Assembly (NCBI GenBank): GCA_913778905.1
Contig: CAJYYA010000001.1
Location: 1 to 64,000 of the forward strand
Direction of reading: 5' to 3'
DNA length: 64,000 nucleotides
Source: an uncultured Naasia sp.
GTDB lineage: Bacteria; Actinomycetota; Actinomycetes; Actinomycetales; Microbacteriaceae
In this document: piece after piece, positions 1-8,718 of the stretch
Numbering within the stretch: position 1 is the stretch's first letter
How the letters are laid out: each line of letters starts with the position of its first letter
The notes under the pieces: model-generated
Told to the model about the DNA's origin: nothing
The model's database searches: none
What the model saw: only the letters and a program-made list of their open reading frames with translations
Made by a program: the position numbers and the translations under genes

Positions 1-39
1 ACGGGTGACGAGCCCGGGTTCTGAAACCGCGGCGCTGTC

Positions 40-394
40 CCTTCATTTCGCTGCGCTCAATGGGCGGGGTGATGCCTCCACCCCGGGTCGTTTCGCGGCG
101 CTTCGCGCACCTCAACGACCAACACGCTCCCGCCCGTTGAGCGGAGCGAAACGCAGGGGCAACCCGGCGACCAGCCAGGGGTCGACGACCTCCCCTTCAT
201 TTCGCTGCGCTCAATGGGCGGGGTGACGCCTCCACCCCCGGGTCGTTTCGCGGCGCTGCGCGCACCTCAACGACCGGTGACGAGACACCCAGCACCCGCC
301 CCGCCCGTTGAGCGGAGCGAAACGAAGGGGCAACCCGGGGGCCAGCCGGGGCTCGACGGCCTCCCCTTCACTTCGCTTCGCTCAATGGGCGGGG
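40..394. repeat. Tandem REP-like palindromic repeats (A-B-C units)
   Basis: Three short motifs recur in the order A, B, C. Motif A (core TTCGCTGCGCTCAATGGGCG) lies at about 40-70, 191-224 and, diverged, 362-394. Motif B lies at 83-120 and 239-275. Motif C (core GAGCGGAGCGAAACG) lies at 132-167 and 303-339. The unit length is 150-170 bases, so there are about two and a third copies. A is close to the reverse complement of C, so neighbouring motifs can pair. B folds on itself through GGTCGTT/AACGACC ends. I see no convincing gene here. The array ends six bases before the stop codon of the ABC ATPase gene. Confidence 0.8.
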
Positions 395-399
395 GCCGG

Positions 400-2079
400 T
401 CAGGCGCCGGCGGCGCGTCCGGGGATCGCGGCGAGCAGCTCACGGGTGTACTCGCCTTCCGGAGCAGATAGGACGGCATCCGCTGCCCCCGCCTCGACGA
501 CGCGCCCCCGACGCATGACGGAGATGGAATCGGATATCTGCCGGATGACCCCGAGGTCGTGCGAGATGAACAGGTAGCTCAACGAGAACTCGTGCTGAAG
601 GTCGACGAGGAGTTGCAGGATCTGCTCCTGCACCGACACATCGAGCGCCGAGACGGGCTCGTCGAGGACGAGCAGTTCCGGCCCGAGCGCGAGGGCCCGC
701 GCGATCGCGACGCGCTGTCGCTGACCGCCGGAGAGCTGCGCGGGGCGACGGGAGGCGAAGTCCGGGTCGAGACGGACGGCATCGAGCAGAGCACGAGCCG
801 TCTCACGACGCTGCCCGCGCGACCCGATCCTGAACGCTGCGAGCGGCTCGGTGACGATCGCCTCGACGCTCATGGTCGGGTCCAGCGATCCGAACGGGTT
901 CTGGTAGACGACCTGCACACGACGTCTGAGCTGACGAAGCGCCTCTCCGCGGAGACTCCCGATGTCCTGACCGTCGAAGCGGACGACGCCGGAGTCGGCC
1001 TGAACGAGGCGAGCGGCGATCCGGGCGGTCGTCGTCTTACCCGACCCCGACTCCCCCACGAGCGAGTGAGTCGATCCGCGAGCCACCGAGAACGACACGT
1101 CGTCCACGGCGACGAGGGTGTCTCTACCGCCCGACCCGCCGCGGAGCGAGTAGGTCTTGGTGAGGTTCTCGACCCGCAGGATGTCGTCGCCCCGCGAGGC
1201 GTCGGGCCGGTCCGGCGCGAACCCCAGCGTGAGCGCGCGTCGGGCGTCGCCACCGCCCACCTCGACCGGGCGGGGACGGATCCTGCCGCTCGACAGACCG
1301 GGCGCCGCCGCGACGAGGCGACGCGTGTACTCGTGCTGAGGGTTGCCGAGGACCTCGGCGGACGAGCCGTGCTCGACGATCCGCCCCTGGTTCATCACGA
1401 GGATGCGGCTGGCGCGGTCCGCCGCGACCGCGAGATCGTGCGTCACGAGGAGGACGGCGGTGTCGTGACGGGCGGCGAGGTCCTCCATCCGGTCGAGGAC
1501 GTGCTTCTGCACGGTCACGTCGAGGGCGCTGGTGGGCTCGTCGGCGATGACCAGCGCGGGCTCGCACGCCCACGCGATCCCGATGAGAACTCGTTGCCGC
1601 ATGCCGCCGGACAGCTCGTGCGGGTACTGCTGCGCCCGCGCTGCGGGATCGGAGATGCCGACCTCGTCGAGGATCTCGACCGCTCGCACCGCGGCGTCCT
1701 TGCGATTCAGGCCCGTGTGCAGGCGCAGGGACTCGGCGATCTGCTCCCCCACCCTGATGAGCGGATTGAGCGACGTGCTCGGGTCCTGCGGCACGAAGCC
1801 GATGCGCGCTCCCCGCAACGTGCGGAGGGACTTCTCGGGGAGCTGCAGCAGATCGCGACCCTCGAACTCGACGCGACCGCCCGTGATCCGGCCGCCCTCG
1901 GCGACCTGGCGGATGAGGGCCTGCGAGATGGTGCTCTTGCCCGAGCCGGACTCGCCCACGATCGCGACGATGTCACCGCGCGCGACGGTGAAGTCGACTC
2001 CGCGGACGGCGGGGGTCGTGCCGCCCCGGCTCGTGTACTCGACCTGGAGTCCCTCGACCTGCAGGAGTTCGCTGGTCAT
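400..2079 (-). CDS. Peptide/opine-type ABC transporter, double ATP-binding subunit (DppD-DppF fusion)
   Basis: This 559-residue protein powers the importer encoded just upstream. It carries two complete ABC modules. The first has Walker A GESGSGKST (42-50), signature LSGGMRQR (156-163) and Walker B ending IADEP (about 178-182). The second has Walker A GESGSGKTT (342-350), signature LSGGQRQR (449-456) and VLDEP (471-475). In many bacteria these are separate DppD and DppF proteins, while fused forms are common in actinobacteria. The ATG at 2079 follows GGAGGAGAG and overlaps the permease stop codon (ATGA), which indicates translational coupling. The open frame continues upstream, but that part lies inside the permease gene. 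Substrate inferred: oligopeptide, nickel or opine class. Confidence 0.93.
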   Translation of the reverse strand: MTSELLQVEGLQVEYTSRGGTTPAVRGVDFTVARGDIVAIVGESGSGKSTISQALIRQVAEGGRITGGRVEFEGRDLLQLPEKSLRTLRGARIGFVPQDPSTSLNPLIRVGEQIAESLRLHTGLNRKDAAVRAVEILDEVGISDPAARAQQYPHELSGGMRQRVLIGIAWACEPALVIADEPTSALDVTVQKHVLDRMEDLAARHDTAVLLVTHDLAVAADRASRILVMNQGRIVEHGSSAEVLGNPQHEYTRRLVAAAPGLSSGRIRPRPVEVGGGDARRALTLGFAPDRPDASRGDDILRVENLTKTYSLRGGSGGRDTLVAVDDVSFSVARGSTHSLVGESGSGKTTTARIAARLVQADSGVVRFDGQDIGSLRGEALRQLRRRVQVVYQNPFGSLDPTMSVEAIVTEPLAAFRIGSRGQRRETARALLDAVRLDPDFASRRPAQLSGGQRQRVAIARALALGPELLVLDEPVSALDVSVQEQILQLLVDLQHEFSLSYLFISHDLGVIRQISDSISVMRRGRVVEAGAADAVLSAPEGEYTRELLAAIPGRAAGA

Positions 2080-2876
2080 CTCTCTCCTCCGATGGCTCGT
2101 GCGAGCCGGTTGACGGCGAGGACCACGACGACGATGACCGCGCCGGGCAGGACGCTCAGCCACCAGGCGGTGGCGAGGAAGTCGCGGCCGTAGGAGACGA
2201 GCGCGCCCCATTCCGGTGCGGGCGGCGGAGCCCCGAAACCGAGGAAGCTCAGCGCCGACACCGCGAGGATCGCGGTCCCCACCTCGAGCGCCGCGAGCGC
2301 GATGACCGGTCGGGCGGAGTTCGGGAAGACATGGCGGACGAGGATGGCGGGCCACCGGACGCCCATGCCGAGGGCGGCCTCGACGTACTCCGCCCTGCGC
2401 ACGCGAACGACCTGCGAGCGGGTGACCCGGGCGAACGACCCCGCCGCGCCGATGCCCACTCCGATCGCGACCGGGACGGCGCCGAAGCCGAGACCCGCGA
2501 CGACGATGAGCGACAGCAGGATGCTGGGCACCGCGATCACGACGTCGACGATGCGCATCAACACGAAGTCGAGGCGGCCGCCGACGAAGCCCGAGACGAG
2601 TCCGACGACCGCGCCGAGGGCGACACCCACGACGACGGCGAGACCGGCGGTGGCCAGCGAGAGGAGGGCGCCGTACACGACGCGGGAGTACACATCTCGC
2701 CCCAGCGCATCGGTGCCGAACCAGTGTGCCGCGCTCGGCGGCTGCAACTGATCGGCGGGGATCCCCTCGAAGGGATCGTGGGTGGCGAACATCTGCGGCA
2801 GGAAGGTCATTGCGAGAGCTGCGACCACGACCAGTGCTGAGACGAGCATGCCCGGACGGCTGATGAGCATCTTCAC
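2076..2876 (-). CDS. Peptide/opine-type ABC transporter permease (DppC-like)
   Basis: This inner-membrane subunit has 266 residues. A first membrane helix at about 10-30 is followed by the DppC-type loop (DPFEG, and WFGTDALGRDVYSR at about 52-65). Four to five further helices follow. The cytoplasmic EAA-type coupling segment (EAALGMG) sits near 170, as in BPD_transp_1 proteins. It overlaps DppB by four bases upstream and the ATPase by four bases downstream, so the three are co-translated. It pairs with the DppB-like protein to form the pore. Confidence 0.92.
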   Translation of the reverse strand: MKMLISRPGMLVSALVVVAALAMTFLPQMFATHDPFEGIPADQLQPPSAAHWFGTDALGRDVYSRVVYGALLSLATAGLAVVVGVALGAVVGLVSGFVGGRLDFVLMRIVDVVIAVPSILLSLIVVAGLGFGAVPVAIGVGIGAAGSFARVTRSQVVRVRRAEYVEAALGMGVRWPAILVRHVFPNSARPVIALAALEVGTAILAVSALSFLGFGAPPPAPEWGALVSYGRDFLATAWWLSVLPGAVIVVVVLAVNRLARAIGGER

Positions 2877-3892
2877 GAGGCGACCACCGCCGCATCGTGC
2901 GCTGCTCGCACGCGTCGTCTTCCCGCCGGCCGGATCCGCGGATCGATGAGGCCGTAGGAGAGGTCGACGAGCAGGTTCACGACGGAGTAGACGACGGCGA
3001 CGACCAGCACGACGCCCTGCACGACGTTGCCGTCGCGGGCCAGAACCGCGTCGACCGTGAGGCGGCCGATCCCGTCACGGGAGAAGACGCTCTCGACCAC
3101 GGCCGTTCCGCCCGCGAGGTACCCGATGAGCAGACCGAGGATGGTGATGGACGGCAGGAGCGCGTTGCGGAGCACGTGGCGGAAGAAGAGCAATGGCAGC
3201 GAGACACCCTTGGCGATCGCCGTGAAGACGTAGGACGAGGCGCGGGCCTCGAGGACCGCCGCGGAGAACACCTGGAAGAAGATGGCGCCGACCGGCATCG
3301 CCAGTGTGACGGCGGGAAGGATCGGGCTGAGCGGATTACGGCTCCCCGACGACGGCAGGAGCCCCAATCCGTAGGCGAAGACGCTCACCAGCACGAGGCC
3401 GCTGAAGAAGGCGGGGATGGCGACGCCGAGCGGCGGGATCTGCAGCAGCGAGTTGCGCAGCCAACTCCTCCGGGCGACGAACGCCCAGTAGGTGATGACC
3501 ATCGACACGGTGACACCGATGACGAGCGCCAGGATGGCGACGATCGCGGTGTTCGGCAGCGCACGGGCGATCATGTCGCCGACGTTCTGACCGGTGGCGA
3601 TGGAGACGCCGAGGTCTCCTCGAAGAGCGGCCAGCCCGTTGGTCACGTACTGGTCCCACATCGACCCGTCGAGTCCGTAACGTGCGCGCAGTTCGCGGAG
3701 CTCGTCGGGGTCGGTCGGAGTGGCGTCACCACCCTTGACCGACAGGGCGGCGATGAGCGGGTCGCCCGGGAGGAGATGGAGCAGCAGGAAGGTGAGCGTG
3801 TACGCCGCCCAGATCACGAACACGAACTGGAACAGCCGTGGTCCGATGAAGCGCAGCGCCCGCTTCGCTCTGCTGTCGTTGTTCGGCTTCAC
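2873..3892 (-). CDS. Peptide/opine-type ABC transporter permease (DppB-like)
   Basis: This 339-residue permease has six predicted helices. The N-terminal helix carries the usual LLHLLPGDP stretch (about 37-45), and the first large loop has the LGVSIATG region typical of DppB. A Lys/Arg-rich tail ends the protein. It is the third gene of the operon after the amidohydrolase and binding protein, about 100 bases downstream of the latter, and it overlaps dppC by four bases. Family membership is secure. The substrate is not visible from sequence. Confidence 0.92.
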   Translation of the reverse strand: MKPNNDSRAKRALRFIGPRLFQFVFVIWAAYTLTFLLLHLLPGDPLIAALSVKGGDATPTDPDELRELRARYGLDGSMWDQYVTNGLAALRGDLGVSIATGQNVGDMIARALPNTAIVAILALVIGVTVSMVITYWAFVARRSWLRNSLLQIPPLGVAIPAFFSGLVLVSVFAYGLGLLPSSGSRNPLSPILPAVTLAMPVGAIFFQVFSAAVLEARASSYVFTAIAKGVSLPLLFFRHVLRNALLPSITILGLLIGYLAGGTAVVESVFSRDGIGRLTVDAVLARDGNVVQGVVLVVAVVYSVVNLLVDLSYGLIDPRIRPAGRRRVRAAHDAAVVAS

Positions 3893-3951
3893 GCTCTCTC
3901 AGATCTTTCCTGTGGCGACGGCCCGCGCTCGGCGGGTGGATGGACAGGTGA

Positions 3952-3983
3952 CCGCGGGCCGACCCGGCTGGGTCGACCCGCGG
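3952..3983 (-). promoter_or_regulatory. GC-rich intercistronic hairpin between binding protein and permease genes
   Basis: The minus-strand transcript can fold CGCGGG-CGACCC around AGCC, with one small bulge. There is no U tract, so it is more likely an mRNA-stabilising or attenuating hairpin than a full terminator. Such hairpins commonly keep binding-protein mRNA in excess over the permeases. That role is inferred here. Confidence 0.45.
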
Positions 3984-3993
3984 TTCGTGTGCG

Positions 3994-5613
3994 TCAGGAC
4001 GTGGCGCGCACGTCGTAGAGCTGGATGCGGGACGCCGAGTCGAACTCGAAGCCCTGGATGGCCGAGCTCGCCCCGTGCAGCTGAACGGTCTCGAGCAGCG
4101 GGATGAAGTCGCCGTTCTCGATGATCAGCTTCTGCGCCTCGGCGACGAGGGCCATGCGGGCCTCCGTGTCGTTGAGCGTCGACTGCTCGATGAGGACGCT
4201 CTCCAGAGCCGGGTCGTCGATGATCGCCCACTTCGAGGCGGCGGCCTGCGAGAACACGGTGCGCAGCGCGTCCGGGTCGGTGCGGGTGAGGGCCGCGGCG
4301 AGGAAGTCGTAGTCGCCGGACGAGATGGCCCCGAAGAAGCCACCCGCATCGGTGATGTTGATCTGCATGTCGATGCCGACCTTCTTCAGCTGCATCTGGG
4401 CGACCTCGAGCACGTCCTGCGCGTAGAACGCGGTGACGGTGAAGGTGAGCTTCTGCCCATTCTTCTCGCGGATCCCGTCGGAGCCGAGCTTCCAGCCCGC
4501 CGCTTCGAGTCCCTTGGCCGCGGCATCGACGTCGGTGGCGAGCGCGTCGGCCTGGCTGACGAATCCGGTCGTCGAACTGGTGAGCGCGCTGGAGGCGGCC
4601 TCGGATCCGGGGGCACCGGTCAGGTCGCGGATCTCCTCGCGGTCGGTGGCGAGCTGGATCGCCTTGCGCACGGCCGGGTCGGCGACCACGGAGCTGTGCT
4701 TCAGGTTGGGAATGAGGCCGTTCGGCACGCCCGTGTTGGCCTTCGAGAACAGCTGGAAGTCACCGCTCTCGAAGCGGGCCGCGTCGATGTAGGGGACGTC
4801 CTGGATGATGTCGTATTCACCCGACTCGAGCCCGCCGGTGCGGTTGCCGTTCTCGGTGATGACCGGGAACTCGATGGTCTTCACGAGGGCGTCGCCGGTG
4901 TGCTGACGCAGCTCCGACGGCCAGCCGTAGCCCTCGCGGGCCGAGATGACGACCGAGTCGTTCGGGGTGTACGAGGTGAAGGTGAACGGCCCGGAGCCGA
5001 TGACGCCCGTCGTGCAGCGCTCCTCGGGGCTCGCGGTCGCGCTGGCCCCGGCGACGATCCCGAGGGTCATGGTCGACGCCCCCTGGAGGAACACGACGTT
5101 GGGTGCGCTGAAGTTGACGGTGAAGTGGGTGTCGTCGACGACGGTCGTGTCGGTGTAGCCCGCGAGGTACTGCGAAGCGAGCGACGCCGTGCGGCCGAGC
5201 GCGAAGAGGGCGTCGAAGTTGGCCTTGACCGTGTCCGAGGTGAGGGCGGAGCCGTCGCTGAAGGTGACGCCGTCACGCAGGGTGAAGTCGAAGCTGGTGA
5301 GCTCGTCGTTCGCGGTGTACTCGGATGCGAGCCACGGCACGATCTCGCCGGTCTCCGCGTTCTGATCGACGAGGGAGTCGACGACCTGGCGGCCGATGTT
5401 GAGCGACGTGGTGAGCGTCGTCTGCTGCGGGTCGATGCAGGTCGGGTCCTCCTTGATCGCGAAGATCAGGGTGTCGCGCGCGGAGGTCATGTCCTGCGAA
5501 CCGGAGTCGGTGGTCGCCCCTCCGCCCGACGAGCAGGCGGCGAGGAGGCTGAGAGCGGCGACGGCCCCGATGGGCGCGAGCGCCCGCCGGAGACGATGGG
5601 AGGGGTTCGTCAT
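3994..5613 (-). CDS. ABC transporter substrate-binding lipoprotein, family 5 (DppA/OppA-like)
   Basis: The 539-residue product has a basic start, a hydrophobic segment at 11-24 and a lipobox LAAC with Cys27. It should therefore be a lipoprotein on the outer face of the membrane. The body is of the SBP_bac_5 type (early ...FAIKEDPTCIDPQ..., later SGPFTFTSY and KAIQLATDREEI). ATG at 5613 is preceded by AAAGGA eight bases upstream. It is the second gene of the five-gene minus-strand run. The adjacent amidohydrolase suggests that the imported compound carries a hydrolysable amide or cyclic amide. This is inference only. Confidence 0.93.
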   Translation of the reverse strand: MTNPSHRLRRALAPIGAVAALSLLAACSSGGGATTDSGSQDMTSARDTLIFAIKEDPTCIDPQQTTLTTSLNIGRQVVDSLVDQNAETGEIVPWLASEYTANDELTSFDFTLRDGVTFSDGSALTSDTVKANFDALFALGRTASLASQYLAGYTDTTVVDDTHFTVNFSAPNVVFLQGASTMTLGIVAGASATASPEERCTTGVIGSGPFTFTSYTPNDSVVISAREGYGWPSELRQHTGDALVKTIEFPVITENGNRTGGLESGEYDIIQDVPYIDAARFESGDFQLFSKANTGVPNGLIPNLKHSSVVADPAVRKAIQLATDREEIRDLTGAPGSEAASSALTSSTTGFVSQADALATDVDAAAKGLEAAGWKLGSDGIREKNGQKLTFTVTAFYAQDVLEVAQMQLKKVGIDMQINITDAGGFFGAISSGDYDFLAAALTRTDPDALRTVFSQAAASKWAIIDDPALESVLIEQSTLNDTEARMALVAEAQKLIIENGDFIPLLETVQLHGASSAIQGFEFDSASRIQLYDVRATS

Positions 5614-5688
5614 GTGCGGGTCCTTTCGGAACGTGATGCAGGTGCTGGTGCGGTGCGATGGTGGTGCGGGCGGAGGGAGGATTCGGGA

Positions 5689-6903
5689 TCAGGAGGGCAA
5701 CGAACCCGCGACGAGGACGCCGCGGGACACGACGGCGACGAGGTTCTCGGGACGGAGGACGTCGATGTCCTCCCAAGGCCGCCCCTTGATGACGAGCAGG
5801 TCGGCGCCGAATCCCTCCGCGAGCGAACCGACCCGGCCGGCCAAGCCGACGGCGGCAGCCGCGTCCGAGGTCGAGGCGATGAGGGCACGCTCGGGAGTCC
5901 AGTCGAACTTCTCCGCCATCATGCGGATCTCCTGGTGCTGGTCGCCGAACTTCACCATGGCGCCGTTGGCGTCGGTACCGAGCACGAAGCGCACCCCTGC
6001 ACGACCGGCCTCGGTGAACTGGGCGTCGCGTTCGGCGACGACGGTCTTGGCCTTCTCCTGCGCCTCCTCTGAGACGGGCACCTCACCCGCGGCGATGAGG
6101 TCGTTGATCAGCAGGGTGGGCGCGACCGGGATGTTCCGGGAGGTGAGCGCCTCCCACTGCGACGGCATGATCCCTGTGCCGTGCTCGATCGAGTCGACAC
6201 CCTCGTCGAGCGCGATCTGCACGCCCTCGGTCGAGTGGGTGTGCGCGGCGACGAGCATGCCGAGCGCGTGGGCCTCGTCGATGGTCGTGCGGATCTCGGC
6301 GAGCGTCTGATTGCGCCATCCCACCTTGTCACCGATCGAGAGCACTCCCCCGCTCGTGTAGATCTTGACGCCGGTGGCCCCCTCGCGGGCCCACTGGCGC
6401 ACGAGCTTGCGACACTCGTCGGGGCTGTCGGCGACGGGACCGCGGATCTTGTAGTGCGGGGGGACGAAGAGATCGCCGTGCCCGGCGGTCATCCCGACCT
6501 GCCCGTGGACGAGCAGTCGCGGTCCCGGGAGGAGGCCGGCATCGAAGGCTCGGGCCGCGGCGAGCTGGATCTCGTCCCCGGCCAGGTCGCGGAGGGTGGT
6601 GATCCCGGCTGCGGCCGCCTTCCGCGCGTTGGCGGCGACGTGGAGTGAGCGTTCCTCCGGCGGAGTGATGAGCGGCCAGGAGGAGAAGTCGGCGCGTCCG
6701 GTGCCGGCGTATCCGCCGAGGTGCACATGGGTGTCGATGAGTCCGGGGATGACGCTGAATCCACTGAGCCCGGAGTCCATCGCGGCCGCCTCCACCGCGG
6801 TGATGCGGTCGCCGTCCCAGGTGATGCTGGTCGCGCCGAGCGCACGCTGCCCGTCCCAGACCGCGATGCCGGCGATGCGGCCGGATGAAGGCGTGGTGAT
6901 CAC
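5689..6903 (-). CDS. Metal-dependent amidohydrolase family protein (imidazolonepropionase/prolidase-like)
   Basis: The 404-residue protein has the composite N-terminal beta domain and TIM-barrel core of the amidohydrolase superfamily. The metal motif is GLIDTHVHLGG with His59 and His61. Further ligands fit Lys180 (GVKIY), His221 (AAHTH), His241 (IEHGTG) and Asp311 (GTDANG). A complete binuclear-type ligand set is therefore present. Members act on dipeptides, organophosphates, imidazolones and other amides. GTG at 6903 follows AGGAG nine bases upstream. It is the first gene of the ABC-importer operon, so its substrate is probably what the importer brings in. It is divergent from the deaminase gene at 7246. 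Confidence 0.85.
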   Translation of the reverse strand: MITTPSSGRIAGIAVWDGQRALGATSITWDGDRITAVEAAAMDSGLSGFSVIPGLIDTHVHLGGYAGTGRADFSSWPLITPPEERSLHVAANARKAAAAGITTLRDLAGDEIQLAAARAFDAGLLPGPRLLVHGQVGMTAGHGDLFVPPHYKIRGPVADSPDECRKLVRQWAREGATGVKIYTSGGVLSIGDKVGWRNQTLAEIRTTIDEAHALGMLVAAHTHSTEGVQIALDEGVDSIEHGTGIMPSQWEALTSRNIPVAPTLLINDLIAAGEVPVSEEAQEKAKTVVAERDAQFTEAGRAGVRFVLGTDANGAMVKFGDQHQEIRMMAEKFDWTPERALIASTSDAAAAVGLAGRVGSLAEGFGADLLVIKGRPWEDIDVLRPENLVAVVSRGVLVAGSLPS

Positions 6904-7105
6904 GGTGGTTCTCCTGTGGTCGATGCGTGGCGTTCCCGTGCCGATCTCGTCCGCCGGGTGGTGCGCTGGTCAGTCAATCAAGACGGAGAAGCCGCCCACC
7001 ATGACGGTGCGTCCAAACATGCGCCGTGTCCGACGGGGGCTCGTTTGGTGGATCGCCCAATGAGGTTTCCCGATGGTTACGTCACGTTCCGCCTGCGTTT
7101 CGGTT

Positions 7106-7126
7106 GGTCGTTACGCACCAACGACC
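7106..7126. promoter_or_regulatory. Inverted repeat in the divergent 6904-7245 intergenic region
   Basis: GGTCGTT and AACGACC flank a 7-base spacer, and the overlapping pair TTGGT/ACCAA (7104-7121) nests with it. The 342-base gap separates the amidohydrolase operon from the deaminase gene and holds no convincing ORF. A regulator encoded nearby, for example the PucR-type protein at 8719-10287, could bind here, but nothing in the sequence proves that. Confidence 0.4.
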
Positions 7127-7245
7127 GTGTTCCGACGAGCGTCAGACGTTGGCGGATCCGACGAATCCGGGGGCCGACGCCGTGTGGTTCACTCGAAATC
7201 CGCCAGGTCGCCGACCCGCCTCGCGCGAGCAGTGAAAGGACCTAC

Positions 7246-8256
7246 GTGCTCCCCGTCGCCGAACTCCACATGCACCTCGAGGGGTCCCTCGAAGCCGAGA
7301 CCCTCGTGACTCTCGCTCAGCGCAACCGGATCTCGCTGCCCAGCTACGACCCCGATGTCCTGCGCGCCCGTTACGTGTTCGACGACCTCCAGTCGTTCCT
7401 CGACGTCTACTACGAGCACATCGCGGTGGTCCGCACCGCGGAGGACTTCTACGACCTCGCCCGCGCCTACCTCACGAGGGCGTCGGCCGCGGGAGTGCGT
7501 CGCGCGGAGATGTTCGTGGACCTGCAGTCGCACACCCAGCGGGGCATCGCGCCCGCCGCGGTGTTCGAGGGGGTGAGTGCGGCCATCGCCGACGCGGAAT
7601 CCGAATCGGGGATCTCGGGAGCCGTCATCCTCAGCTTCCTGCGGGACCTCGGCCCCGAGGCTGCGGCCGCGACGCTCTCGGCGGCGCTGCCGTTCCGGGA
7701 CTCGTTCATCGGCGTCGGCCTCGACTCCGCCGAGGTCGGCTACCCGCCGTCGCTCTTCGAGGCCGTCTACCGCCGGGCAGCGGCGGAAGGTCTGCACCGC
7801 GTCGCTCACGCGGGCGAGGAGGGCGGCCCGGACTACGTGTGGGAGGCGCTCGACGTGCTCGGCGTGGAGCGGATCGATCACGGCAACCGCGCGATGGAGG
7901 ATCCGGCCCTCGTCGCCCGACTTCGAGACGACCGGATCCCCCTGACCGTGTGTCCGCTGTCCAACCGCGCGCTCAAGACGGGCCCGGCCGATCTCGCCGA
8001 CCACATCCTCCCGGCGATGCTGGCCGAGGATCTGCTGGTCTCGATCCACAGCGACGACCCGGCCTACTTCGGTGGGTACGTCGACGACAACATCGCTGCG
8101 ATCCGCGACGCGCTCGCACTCGACGACGCGCAGCTCGCGCAGCTCGCACGCAATTCGTTCGCCTCGTCCTTCCTGCCGGAGGAGCAGAGATCCGCCCGTA
8201 TCGCCGAGATCGACCGGTTCGCGGGGGCTACCGAGAGCGCCGATGTTCGCGGCTGA
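7246..8256 (+). CDS. Adenine/adenosine deaminase family protein
   Basis: The 336-residue enzyme is of the A_deaminase family (zinc TIM barrel), which hydrolytically deaminates adenosine or adenine. Visible ligands and catalytic residues are His8/His10 (ELHMHLEGS), His188 with Glu191 (HAGEE), the IDHGNR motif at about 210-215, and SDDPAYFGGY at 269-278. DDPAYFGGY rather than a DDP followed by another sequence is characteristic of the fungal Aah1/bacterial adenine-deaminase branch, so adenine may be the true substrate. GTG at 7246 has AAAGGA seven bases upstream and starts immediately before the conserved N-terminus, although the frame is open further upstream. The gene overlaps the PPC-protein gene by 14 bases. 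Confidence 0.87.
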   Translation: MLPVAELHMHLEGSLEAETLVTLAQRNRISLPSYDPDVLRARYVFDDLQSFLDVYYEHIAVVRTAEDFYDLARAYLTRASAAGVRRAEMFVDLQSHTQRGIAPAAVFEGVSAAIADAESESGISGAVILSFLRDLGPEAAAATLSAALPFRDSFIGVGLDSAEVGYPPSLFEAVYRRAAAEGLHRVAHAGEEGGPDYVWEALDVLGVERIDHGNRAMEDPALVARLRDDRIPLTVCPLSNRALKTGPADLADHILPAMLAEDLLVSIHSDDPAYFGGYVDDNIAAIRDALALDDAQLAQLARNSFASSFLPEEQRSARIAEIDRFAGATESADVRG

Positions 8257-8695
8257 ACTCTCGGTCGGGCGACGGTTCCTGGTCGTGCTGCAACCCGGCG
8301 ACGACGTCCTCGGCGGCATCCGCGACTTCTGCGCGGAGAACGGTGTCGAGCAGGCCTACCTGACGACCTTCCTCGGCGCCTACACCGAAGCCGAGCTGAT
8401 CGGAACCGCCGATCCCATCACCGATGAAGACGCCCCACTCCCCGAGAGGGTCGTGGTCCGCAACTCGGAGGGCATCGGTTCGGGCACCGTCGTGACGGTC
8501 GACGGGGTCTGCACGCCGCACATCCACGTCGCGATCGGCGAGAAGGGCGACAGCGCCGCCGCTTACGCGGGGCATCTCCTCTCCGGGACGGTGCAGTACG
8601 TGACCGAGATCATCGCTGTCGAGATCCTCGGCCCGCGACTGACCCGTAGGTCCGATCCGGCGGCCCGGGGCCTGGCGAACATCGCGCTGCGCTGA
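8243..8695 (+). CDS. PPC/DUF296 domain protein
   Basis: This 150-residue single-domain protein matches the PCC/DUF296 fold. The conserved C-terminal half reads HIHVAIG...AGHLLSG at about 92-115, containing the paired histidines and the glycine-rich loop seen in bacterial stand-alone PPC proteins, which are trimers of unknown function. There is no AT-hook as in the plant proteins. Its ATG lies inside the 3' end of the deaminase gene, so the two are translationally coupled. A nucleobase-related role is therefore plausible but unproven. Confidence 0.8.
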   Translation: MFAAELSVGRRFLVVLQPGDDVLGGIRDFCAENGVEQAYLTTFLGAYTEAELIGTADPITDEDAPLPERVVVRNSEGIGSGTVVTVDGVCTPHIHVAIGEKGDSAAAYAGHLLSGTVQYVTEIIAVEILGPRLTRRSDPAARGLANIALR

Positions 8696-8718
8696 CCTGC
8701 CCTCCACGTCGCTGTCCG

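Noticed and set aside
40-394. CRISPR array
   Set aside because: Repeats are composite palindromes of differing length with no uniform spacers and no cas genes.
559-2193. Long plus-strand open frame opposite the ABC ATPase
   Set aside because: High GC makes antisense frames open. The product is Arg/Asp/Glu-rich with no domain, and the minus strand carries complete ABC motifs.
400-2895. 831-residue fusion of a permease-region extension with the double ATPase
   Set aside because: The extra N-terminal third is Arg-rich, lies inside the permease gene, and the ATG at 2079 has a strong GGAGGAGAG site and overlaps the permease stop codon.
4075-6072. 665-codon plus-strand frame opposite the binding lipoprotein and amidohydrolase
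   Set aside because: It spans two recognised minus-strand genes and shows only low-complexity acidic sequence.
6916-7245. N-terminal extension of the deaminase
   Set aside because: The extra residues are Arg-rich without homology; GTG 7246 has its own Shine-Dalgarno just before the conserved zinc motif.
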